Shown here one piece after another: positions 1 to 5,102 of a DNA stretch of 5,102 nucleotides (positions within the stretch are counted from its first letter, which is position 1; each line of letters starts with the position of its first letter). The notes under the pieces were generated by a model. The model had not been told where the DNA came from. It ran no database searches and saw only the letters and a list, made by a program, of their open reading frames with translations. The stretch covers positions 1 to 5,102 of the forward strand of contig PKWD01000269.1 of assembly GCA_003131945.1 (NCBI GenBank). The letters are read 5' to 3'. The stretch comes from Acidimicrobiaceae bacterium (lineage in GTDB: Bacteria > Actinomycetota > Acidimicrobiia > Acidimicrobiales > UBA8190). The translations under genes were made by a program, and so were the position numbers.

Positions 1-473
1 ACCGCCGCTACCGCTACCTCATCCTGCAGGGCGAGAGTGCCGACCCCCTCCTCGCCCCCCTGGCCTGGCATGTCCGCGACCCCTTGGACATGAGAGCAAT
101 GGCGGCCGGAGCCGACTCCCTGCTCGGTGAGCACGACTTCCGCGCCTTCTGCCGGCGACCACCGGGTACCGGCCCGGACGAGCCCATCCGCCGGCGCGTC
201 CTCGACACCTCATGGCGCCACGAGCCCTGGACGCCGGGGGGGCTGGGCGACGACGCCCGGTTGCTCCGGTTCGACATCACGGCCCAGTCCTTCTGCCATC
301 AGATGGTGCGTTCGATCGTCGGTACCCTCACCGACGTGGGCCGGGGCCGATGCCGGGCCTCCGATGTGACCTGGATGCTCACCACCGGTGATCGCTCCCA
401 GGGCGTCACCCTCGCTCCGCCGCACGGGCTCAGCCTTCTGTCGGTGGACTACGAAGGAGCCGACCGCCTGTGA
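1..473 (+). CDS. truA: tRNA pseudouridine(38-40) synthase TruA, C-terminal part (5' truncated by window)
   Basis: TruA converts uridines 38-40 in the anticodon arm of many tRNAs to pseudouridine in the cytoplasm. The frame is open from base 3 to the TGA at 471-473, giving about 156 residues. Family members run about 250-270, so roughly 100 N-terminal residues, including the catalytic aspartate, lie outside the window. Visible family marks, in order, are a RRYRYLI strand at the left edge (bases 3-23), the stretch [18 protein letters not shown], which matches the usual GEHDF-x-x-F-C segment, and [18 protein letters not shown] (270-323), the characteristic F-x-H-x-M-V-R motif near the active site. 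The following gene pair rplM-rpsI supports the call, since truA commonly sits between rplQ and rplM in actinobacteria. No true start can be given; the TTG and ATG codons near 84-92 are internal. Base usage matches rplM, rpsI and glmM. Confidence 0.96.
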   Translation, partial: RRYRYLILQGESADPLLAPLAWHVRDPLDMRAMAAGADSLLGEHDFRAFCRRPPGTGPDEPIRRRVLDTSWRHEPWTPGGLGDDARLLRFDITAQSFCHQMVRSIVGTLTDVGRGRCRASDVTWMLTTGDRSQGVTLAPPHGLSLLSVDYEGADRL

Positions 474-483
474 CCTACCGGAA

Positions 484-516
484 CCCCCGGAGGGGACCTC
501 ACCTGGGGATTCCCCA
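484..516 (+). other. two small GC hairpins just after truA, possible transcript end
   Basis: Eleven bases after the truA stop, CCCC (485-488) can pair with GGGG (492-495). TGGGG (504-508) can pair with CCCCA (512-516) around a 3-nt loop. Both are short, and no T-run follows either one, so this is not a canonical intrinsic terminator. It may be a weak 3' end structure for the upstream transcript or only chance pairing in GC-rich DNA. Confidence 0.25.
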
Positions 517-524
517 CCGGGAGC

Positions 525-554
525 TTGCCCGGGTCCGCTCCCAGCATCTAGTGT
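525..554 (+). promoter_or_regulatory. candidate housekeeping-sigma promoter for the rplM operon
   Basis: A TTGCCC hexamer (525-530) is followed after an 18-nt spacer by TAGTGT (549-554). The latter fits the TAnnnT -10 pattern usual for the main sigma factor in actinobacteria. Transcription would begin near 561 and leave a leader of about 113 nt before the rplM start at 674. The location in the only large gap of the window, directly before a ribosomal-protein operon, fits. It is a pattern match by eye without experimental support, and the -35 match is partial. Confidence 0.45.
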
Positions 555-572
555 GGGAGGTCCGTCTGTTGA

Positions 573-595
573 CGGGACGGGCATGTGTCGTCCCG
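573..595 (+). promoter_or_regulatory. leader hairpin 1 upstream of rplM
   Basis: CGGGACG (573-579) and CGTCCCG (589-595) form a perfect 7-bp stem with a 9-nt loop. It lies just downstream of the inferred transcription start and 7 nt before a second hairpin. No T-run follows, so a simple terminator is unlikely. A role as part of a 5' leader structure controlling rplM-rpsI is inferred only from position. Confidence 0.4.
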
Positions 596-602
596 GATCA
601 GC

Positions 603-630
603 GGTACCGGCCCTGGTCAGGACCGGTACC
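603..630 (+). promoter_or_regulatory. leader hairpin 2 upstream of rplM, candidate autoregulatory element
   Basis: GGTACCGG (603-610) and CCGGTACC (623-630) are perfect inverted 8-mers around a 12-nt centre. That centre can pair further (CCTG with CAGG, or the inner 3 bp of these) beyond a single C/A mismatch. It is the strongest structure in the gap and ends 43 nt before the L13 start. L13 is known to repress its own rplM-rpsI mRNA in E. coli, and L13 leader RNAs are described in Firmicutes, so an L13-binding or attenuation role is a reasonable hypothesis. I cannot match it to a named RNA family. No U-tract follows the stem. Confidence 0.45.
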
Positions 631-673
631 CCCGGCGGTCGGCCCAACCACGAACAACGACCAAGGAACCCGC

Positions 674-1123
674 GTGCGCACGTTCTCGCCGAAACCGGTG
701 GACATCAACCGCATATGGCACGTCGTCGACGCCGACGGCATGGTGCTGGGCCGGCTGGCCACCCAGGTGGCGACCATCTTGCGGGGCAAGCACAAGCCCA
801 TCTTCGCCCCCCATGTCGACACCGGCGACCATGTCATCGTGGTCAACGCGGCCAAGGTCGTCATGAGCGCGGGCAAGGCCGACAAGAAGTTCGTCTACCG
901 CCACAGCGGCTATCCCGGCGGATTGAAGACGGCCAGCTACGCCGACCTCCTCGTCACGCGCCCCGAGGAAGTCGTGCGCCGGTCCGTCCGGGGCATGCTG
1001 CCCCGCAACCGCCTCGGACGCCAGCAGCTCTCCAAGCTCAAGGTCTACGCCGGCCCCGACCACCCGCACGAGGCCCAGCAGCCCCAGGTGCTCGACATCC
1101 CCGGCGCCCAGGCCAGGATCTAG
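674..1123 (+). CDS. rplM: 50S ribosomal protein L13
   Basis: L13 is an early-assembly protein of the large ribosomal subunit that binds 23S rRNA. The 149-residue product has the family's usual length (about 145-150). Characteristic segments are [16 protein letters not shown] (residues 15-30), the [16 protein letters not shown] loop (37-52), VIVVNAAKV (54-62), [12 protein letters not shown] (75-86) and [10 protein letters not shown] (107-116), followed by [17 protein letters not shown] near the C-terminus. The GTG at 674 is chosen because AAGGA (663-667) lies 6 nt before it and the protein then begins RTFSPKP, as in actinobacterial L13. The same frame is open back to 470, but an upstream start would add residues foreign to the family and run through the leader hairpins. 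rpsI follows after 39 nt, the standard pairing. Confidence 0.98.
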   Translation: MRTFSPKPVDINRIWHVVDADGMVLGRLATQVATILRGKHKPIFAPHVDTGDHVIVVNAAKVVMSAGKADKKFVYRHSGYPGGLKTASYADLLVTRPEEVVRRSVRGMLPRNRLGRQQLSKLKVYAGPDHPHEAQQPQVLDIPGAQARI

Positions 1124-1162
1124 CGCCTCTCCGGGCGTCTCGAAAGGACAGGAATCCTCAAC

Positions 1163-1573
1163 GTGTCGACGAAGCCGAAGCTCCCCGTCCCCCTCTGCCA
1201 GACGACGGGGCGCCGCAAGAGGGCTGTGGCCCGCGTCCGTATCCGCACCGGTCAGGGAACGATCACGGTCAACCGCAAGCCCATCGAGCAGTACTTCACC
1301 TCGGCCACCCACCGCATGATCGTCACCGAGCCGTTGCGGCTGACGAACCTGGCCGAGGGGTACAACGTCGACGCCACCATCGACGGCGGGGGGGTTTCGG
1401 GACAAGCGGGTGCCATGCGCCTGGGCATCGCCCGCTCCCTGCTCGAGCTCGACCCCGAACTGCGCCCGACCCTCAAGAAGGCCGGCCTCCTGACCCGTGA
1501 CGCACGCGAGAAGGAGAGCAAGAAGTACGGCCTGAAGAAGGCCCGCAAGGCGCCCCAGTACTCGAAGCGGTAG
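1163..1573 (+). CDS. rpsI: 30S ribosomal protein S9
   Basis: S9 belongs to the head of the small ribosomal subunit; its C-terminal tail reaches the P-site tRNA. The product has 136 residues, near the family's 130-170. It shows [10 protein letters not shown] (residues 16-25), the glycine-rich [11 protein letters not shown] segment (74-84) followed by a R-x-G-I-A-R stretch, [11 protein letters not shown], and the basic tail [17 protein letters not shown]. The terminal S-K-R is the conserved tRNA-contacting end, so the 3' end is intact. The start is GTG at 1163, with AGGA at 1150-1153, 9 nt upstream. The 39-nt gap after rplM holds only a weak 4-bp stem (1124-1137) and this binding site, which argues for cotranscription with rplM. 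Confidence 0.98.
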   Translation: MSTKPKLPVPLCQTTGRRKRAVARVRIRTGQGTITVNRKPIEQYFTSATHRMIVTEPLRLTNLAEGYNVDATIDGGGVSGQAGAMRLGIARSLLELDPELRPTLKKAGLLTRDAREKESKKYGLKKARKAPQYSKR

Positions 1574-1579
1574 TCGGCC

Positions 1580-2938
1580 GTGGGTGTCCGGTTCGGCACC
1601 GACGGCATCCGCGGTGTCGCCAATGCCGAGCTCGGAGCGGAGCTCGTCCTGGCCCTCGGTCGGGCCACGGCCCGGGCATTGCCGGCACGTTCGTTTCTCG
1701 TCGCCCGCGATACCCGGCAATCGGGACCGCTGTTGCAGGCGGCGCTGTCCGCCGGTCTGGCCAGCGAGGGCGCCGACGTCGTCGACCTCGGTGTCCTGCC
1801 CACTCCCGGGGTGGCATGGCACTGCGCCCACCGCCAACTACCGGGGGCAGTGATCTCGGCCTCCCACAATCCCTTCTCCGACAACGGGGTGAAGCTCTTC
1901 GCCTCCGGTGGTCTGAAGCTGCCCCTGACGGCCGAGACGGCCGTCGAGGAAGAGCTCGACCGTGTCCTGGCCCACGAGGGCCGTGGCCCCCGGCCACCGA
2001 CCGGACACGCCGTTGGTCGCCTGTCGTCCGATCCCGGTGCCGCCGGGGGCTACATCGAGCATCTGGTGAATGCGCTCGACGGTCGTTCCCTCGATGGGAT
2101 GCGGGTCGTGGTGGACTGCGCCAACGGCGCTGCCTCATCCATCGCTCCCGTCGTCCTCGAGCGCCTGGGGGCGATCGTGGAAGCCATCGCCTGCGAGCCC
2201 GACGGGACCAACATCAACGACGGTTGCGGTTCGAACCATCCCGACCGCGTGGCCGCCTGTGTGGTGGCCCGGGGCGCCGAGCTCGGCCTCGCTCTCGATG
2301 GCGACGCCGACCGGCTGGTGGCCGTGGACCACACCGGTGCCGCCACCACCGGAGACGAGCTCCTGGCTCTCTTCGCCACCGACCTGGCCGATCGGGGCCG
2401 CTTGGCCGGCAACACGGTGGTGGTGACTGTCATGTCGAACCTGGGCTTCCGGCTGGCCATGGCCGAGAAGGGCATCGAGGTGCGGGAGACGCCCATCGGC
2501 GACCGCTACGTCCTCGAGGAGCTGAACGCCGACGGTTTGACGCTCGGTGGTGAGCAGTCCGGGCACCTGCTGTTCCGGGAGGTGGCCACCACCGGCGACG
2601 GTGTTCTCACCGGCGTGCTGCTCATGGACCTTCTGCGACGGTCCGGCCGGCCGCTGGCCGATCTGGCCCGGGAGGTCATGCGCCGCCTGCCCCAGGTTCT
2701 CGTCAATGTCCCCGCCGTCGATCCGTCCCAGGTGGTGGCGAGCGACGACGTCCAGGCCGAGGTGGCCGCCGTCAAACGGGAGCTGGGAGACAGCGGCCGG
2801 GTGCTGCTGCGGCCCAGCGGGACCGAGCCTCTCGTCCGGGTCATGGTGGAAGCGGCCGACGAGGACCGGGCCGAGTTGTTGGCCGGTCGTCTACGCGTGG
2901 TCGTGGAACGCGCCGCCTCCGTGCCGAGCGCGCCGTAG
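1580..2938 (+). CDS. glmM: phosphoglucosamine mutase GlmM
   Basis: GlmM interconverts glucosamine-6-phosphate and glucosamine-1-phosphate in the cytoplasm, the second step toward UDP-GlcNAc for peptidoglycan. The 452-residue product is full length for the family (about 445-455). The N-terminus has the FGTDGIRGVAN signature (5-15). The active-site loop is SASHNP (93-98), with S95 as the residue expected to be phosphorylated. The metal-binding loop is DGDADR (240-245), the sugar-binding loop GEQSGH (324-329), and the C-terminal phosphate-binding loop RPSGTEPLVRVM (411-422). SASHNP with GEQSGH favours GlmM over general phosphoglucomutase or phosphomannomutase, and the glmS neighbour agrees. The GTG start lies 6 nt after the rpsI stop and has no clear Shine-Dalgarno sequence of its own, so translation is probably coupled to rpsI. 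Codon use matches the ribosomal genes upstream. Confidence 0.98.
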   Translation: MGVRFGTDGIRGVANAELGAELVLALGRATARALPARSFLVARDTRQSGPLLQAALSAGLASEGADVVDLGVLPTPGVAWHCAHRQLPGAVISASHNPFSDNGVKLFASGGLKLPLTAETAVEEELDRVLAHEGRGPRPPTGHAVGRLSSDPGAAGGYIEHLVNALDGRSLDGMRVVVDCANGAASSIAPVVLERLGAIVEAIACEPDGTNINDGCGSNHPDRVAACVVARGAELGLALDGDADRLVAVDHTGAATTGDELLALFATDLADRGRLAGNTVVVTVMSNLGFRLAMAEKGIEVRETPIGDRYVLEELNADGLTLGGEQSGHLLFREVATTGDGVLTGVLLMDLLRRSGRPLADLAREVMRRLPQVLVNVPAVDPSQVVASDDVQAEVAAVKRELGDSGRVLLRPSGTEPLVRVMVEAADEDRAELLAGRLRVVVERAASVPSAP

Positions 2939-2947
2939 CCTGGTCTC

Positions 2948-4789
2948 ATGTGCGGCATCATCGGAGCCACCGGCGACCATGGCATCCTCGATCTCCTGCT
3001 GGCCGGCCTGGAAAGGCTCGAGTACCGAGGGTACGACTCGGCCGGAGTGGCCCTCGAAACCGGAGGAGGCCTCTACCGGGCCCGGGCGGCCACGGGGACC
3101 CGTTCCCTCGAGGATCTCCGCAAGATCGTCGAGAACGTGCCCCCGGGGGTGATAGCGGGGATCGGCCACACCCGGTGGGCCACCCATGGTCACCCGACCG
3201 AGATGAACGCCCACCCCCACCTCGACTGCTCGGGCCACATCGCCATCATCCACAACGGCATCATCGAGAATCACGGCGAACTCCAAGAGCAGCTCGAGTC
3301 GCGGGGGCACATCTTTAGCTCACGCACCGACTCTGAGGTGCTGGCGCACTTGATCGAGGAGTCGCGCGCGTTGGGTCTGGATCTCACCGAATCCGTTCGC
3401 CAGAGCCTGCTCGTGGTGCGCGGCGCCTTCGCTATCGCGGCCATGGACGCCACGGAGGCCGACGTCATCGTCGCGGCGAGGCGCGTCTCACCGCTCATCA
3501 TCGGCACCGCGTCGGGCGTGACCTATTTGGCCTCAGATGTGCCGGCGATTCTCGACCGCGCGACCTCGTTCTACGCCGTCAACGACGACGAGATCGTCCG
3601 CCTGGCCCCGGAGGGCTTTCGAGCCATCGACTTAGAGGGCGCGCCGGTGCGGCTCCACCAGCTCACGATCGACTGGGACCTCGAAACCGCGCAAAAAGCC
3701 GGCCACGAGGACTTCATGACCAAGGAGATCAACGAGCAACCGGACGCCATACGAGCGACCTTGCTCGATCGTCGTCGTCGCGACGGCACCATTACCTTCG
3801 ACGAACTGCGAATACCTGACAAGGAACTGCGTGACGTGAAGCGCGTCGTCATCGTGGCGGCGGGCACCTCGAATCACGCGGCCCAAGTCGCGAAGTACGC
3901 GATCGAACGATGGGCGCGTCTCAGCGTCGAGGTCGACATCTCTAGTGAGTATCGCTACCGCGATCCGGTTGTCGAGATTGGCACACTGGTGATCGGCGTC
4001 TCGCAGAGCGGTGAGACGATTGACACGATTCAGGCGATTCGCGAAGCGCGCCGACGCGGCGCCCGGGTCGTTGCGGTCTCGAACATCGTCGACTCTTCGC
4101 TCGCGAGAGAGTCCGACGCCGTCATCTACACTCGCGCGGGCTTGGAGGTGTCCGTCGCGTCGACGAAGGCGTTCGTCGCCCAGGTGGCGGCGCTCGAACT
4201 GTTGGCATTGCGCCTCGCGCAACTGCGCGAAACGTTGCCCGCGTCGGACATCGACGCACTCTTTCAGGGTCTGAACGCCGTCGCCGGGCAGGTGGCGTCG
4301 ACCCTAGAGCGACGGAGCCACGTCGAAGACGTCGCCAAACAACTGCTCGGAGCGCGCGACTTCTTCTTCCTCGGTCGACACGTGGGTTTTCCCACGGCCC
4401 TCGAAGGGGCGTTGAAACTAAAGGAGTTGTCCTACTTGCACGCCGAGGGCTACCCGGCCGGGGAACTCAAGCACGGGCCGCTCGCGTTGATCGAGCCCGG
4501 GGTCATCGTCGTCGCCGTCGCGACCGATCCGGCCCTGCACGAAAAGATGCTGTCGAACTTGGCTGAAGTGAAGGCCCGCGGCGCCACCGTCGTCGTCGTC
4601 GCGACGGACGACGACGAAACCGTCGACGCACTGGCCGACTACGTGCTGCGCGTGCCGGCGACCGAGCCGCTCTTCACGCCGATGGTGGACATCGTGCCGC
4701 TGCAGCTGTTCGCCTACACCATGGCCCGAGGCCTGGGGCGAAACGTGGACCGCCCGCGCAATCTGGCCAAGACCGTGACGGTCGAGTAG
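2948..4789 (+). CDS. glmS: glutamine-fructose-6-phosphate aminotransferase (isomerizing) GlmS
   Basis: GlmS makes glucosamine-6-phosphate from fructose-6-phosphate and glutamine, the entry step of amino-sugar synthesis. It has 613 residues (E. coli 609). The N-terminal glutaminase domain (about 1-230) begins M-C-G-I-I-G, with Cys2 as nucleophile after Met removal, and has GHTRWATHG (73-81), HNGIIEN (102-108) and D128. Two SIS domains follow. The first has AAGTSNHAA (304-312), SQSGET (352-357) and VASTKAF (403-409). The second has GRHVGFPTALEGALKLKE (476-493), HAEGYPAGELKHGP (498-511) and the end RNLAKTVTVE with K608. All expected catalytic residues are present. Ala305 replaces the cysteine of the common ACGTS motif, which is not catalytic. 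The ATG lies 9 nt after the glmM stop without a clear ribosome binding site, so coupling is likely. Codon and tetranucleotide usage changes sharply between codons ~78 and ~140; see findings. The frame is unbroken there. Confidence 0.97.
   Translation: MCGIIGATGDHGILDLLLAGLERLEYRGYDSAGVALETGGGLYRARAATGTRSLEDLRKIVENVPPGVIAGIGHTRWATHGHPTEMNAHPHLDCSGHIAIIHNGIIENHGELQEQLESRGHIFSSRTDSEVLAHLIEESRALGLDLTESVRQSLLVVRGAFAIAAMDATEADVIVAARRVSPLIIGTASGVTYLASDVPAILDRATSFYAVNDDEIVRLAPEGFRAIDLEGAPVRLHQLTIDWDLETAQKAGHEDFMTKEINEQPDAIRATLLDRRRRDGTITFDELRIPDKELRDVKRVVIVAAGTSNHAAQVAKYAIERWARLSVEVDISSEYRYRDPVVEIGTLVIGVSQSGETIDTIQAIREARRRGARVVAVSNIVDSSLARESDAVIYTRAGLEVSVASTKAFVAQVAALELLALRLAQLRETLPASDIDALFQGLNAVAGQVASTLERRSHVEDVAKQLLGARDFFFLGRHVGFPTALEGALKLKELSYLHAEGYPAGELKHGPLALIEPGVIVVAVATDPALHEKMLSNLAEVKARGATVVVVATDDDETVDALADYVLRVPATEPLFTPMVDIVPLQLFAYTMARGLGRNVDRPRNLAKTVTVE
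3180..3365. other. composition breakpoint inside glmS
   Basis: Around this interval the DNA changes style. By hand count CGCG occurs about 15 times in bases 1-3310 and about 46 times in the remaining ~1790. CCGG falls from about 65 to about 11. Within glmS, codons 1-122 use GCC:GCG 9:2 for Ala, no TTG among 13 Leu and CGG for 4 of 8 Arg. Codons 123-613 use GCC:GCG 28:35, 13 TTG and CGG for only 3 of 41 Arg. The last upstream-style word (CCGG near 3174) and the first dense CGCG run (3363-3370) bracket the switch. The interval encodes the near-invariant RWATHG-to-HNGIIEN part of the glutaminase domain. It is either a recombination joint or an assembly join. Confidence 0.7.
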
Positions 4790-5102
4790 TGGCGACGCGC
4801 GGCGTGGGGGTCGACCTGGTTGACGTAGCGCGCTTTACGTTGGCGATAGAGCGGCATCCTCGGCTCATTGAGCGTCTCTTCACTGAGGGCGAACGTCGCG
4901 ACGCGCGCCAGCGACCCGAACGTCTAGCCGCACGTTTCGCTGCGAAAGAGGCGGTCTTGAAGACCCTTGGCGTGGGCGTGGGCGCCGCGCCGTGGCGATC
5001 TATCGAAGTGACGACGAATGACGCGGGTGCGCCGAGCGTGCTGCTGCACGGCTCGGCGAGTGAACTCGCCCGGGCGGCCGGCGTCGCGACGTGGCACCTC
5101 TC
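4789..5102 (+). CDS. acpS: holo-[acyl-carrier-protein] synthase AcpS, N-terminal part (3' truncated by window)
   Basis: AcpS transfers 4'-phosphopantetheine from coenzyme A to the serine of acyl carrier protein, activating it for fatty acid synthesis. The frame is open from GTG at 4789 to the window end, 104 complete codons of a family that is about 120-135 long, so only a short C-terminal piece is missing. The motifs GVGVDLVDVARF (residues 5-16) and RLAARFAAKEAVLKTLG (45-61) are diagnostic. D9 and E54 are the expected Mg2+ ligands and K58 the conserved lysine. W-R-S-I-E-V and a G-A-P-x-V-x-L-x-G-x-A strand follow as in the family. The GTG shares its first base with the glmS stop (TAGTG) and puts the aspartate at position 9, as in E. 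coli AcpS; a GTG at 4804 would leave too short an N-terminus. The gene has the CGCG-rich, CCGG-poor style of the 3' part of glmS. Confidence 0.94.
   Translation, partial: MATRGVGVDLVDVARFTLAIERHPRLIERLFTEGERRDARQRPERLAARFAAKEAVLKTLGVGVGAAPWRSIEVTTNDAGAPSVLLHGSASELARAAGVATWHL

Noticed and set aside
569..598. TTGACG at 569-574 as a -35 element
   Set aside because: The expected -10 positions 16-18 nt downstream read only TCCCGG, CCCGGA or CCGGAT, none of which fits TAnnnT. The bases are also part of a hairpin.
470..673. N-terminal extension of L13 from the in-frame open stretch upstream of 674
   Set aside because: It would add 68 residues foreign to the family and read through the leader hairpins. 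GTG 674 has a well-placed AAGGA and gives the standard L13 length.
388..1500. Long plus-strand open frame (370 codons) overlapping truA, rplM and rpsI in another frame
   Set aside because: Its translation is low-complexity and rich in Arg, Pro and His, as expected from an out-of-frame reading, while the overlapped frames encode conserved ribosomal proteins.
617..1837. Long minus-strand open frame (406 codons) across rplM, rpsI and the start of glmM
   Set aside because: It lies antisense to three unmistakable genes, has no recognisable domain, and is the kind of stop-free shadow expected in GC-rich coding DNA.
2939..2947. glmS ribozyme or other riboswitch controlling glmS
   Set aside because: Only 9 nt separate glmM from glmS, leaving no leader. 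The glmS ribozyme is mainly a feature of Firmicutes.
4589..4615. Inverted trinucleotide repeat, GTC x4 then GAC x3, able to form a hairpin
   Set aside because: It encodes a run of Val followed by Asp in the second GlmS SIS domain and reflects codon preference for two amino-acid runs, so it is unlikely to be a separate element.
1..5102. A novel defence, mobile or secondary-metabolite system
   Set aside because: All but about 250 bases are accounted for by six conserved housekeeping genes. I found no transposase, integrase, direct-repeat array, tRNA gene or unknown coding region.

Overview
The window is a GC-rich, entirely plus-strand stretch of a bacterial chromosome. It carries a conserved housekeeping cluster in the order truA (3' end) - rplM - rpsI - glmM - glmS - acpS (5' end). 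This order, the high GC content, the frequent GTG starts and the M. tuberculosis-like GlmS C-terminal half point to an actinomycete (phylum Actinomycetota). An Acidimicrobiia-like lineage is my guess, but the sequence alone does not fix the class.

Layout: positions 1-473 encode the C-terminal ~156 residues of tRNA pseudouridine synthase TruA. Positions 474-673 are the only sizeable non-coding stretch. They hold a plausible promoter (about 525-554), two clean hairpins (573-595 and 603-630) in what would be the rplM leader, and a good ribosome binding site. Ribosomal proteins L13 (674-1123) and S9 (1163-1573) follow. Then come phosphoglucosamine mutase GlmM (1580-2938), glutamine:fructose-6-phosphate aminotransferase GlmS (2948-4789) and the start of holo-ACP synthase AcpS (4789 to the window end). 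Gaps shrink from 39 nt to 6 nt, 9 nt and finally a 1-nt overlap, so rplM to acpS looks like one operon.

Functionally the operon links translation (L13, S9) to cell-envelope precursor supply. GlmS makes glucosamine-6-phosphate and GlmM converts it to glucosamine-1-phosphate, on the way to UDP-GlcNAc. AcpS activates the acyl carrier protein of fatty acid synthesis. GlmU is not in the window.

I see no novel system, mobile element, CRISPR array or defence gene. The most notable signal is an abrupt change in base-word and codon usage inside glmS, between about 3180 and 3365, with the reading frame and gene order intact. Upstream DNA is rich in CCGG and poor in CGCG; downstream DNA is the reverse. 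This is either a recombination breakpoint or, perhaps more likely if this is a metagenome assembly, a chimeric join of two related genomes through the conserved part of glmS.
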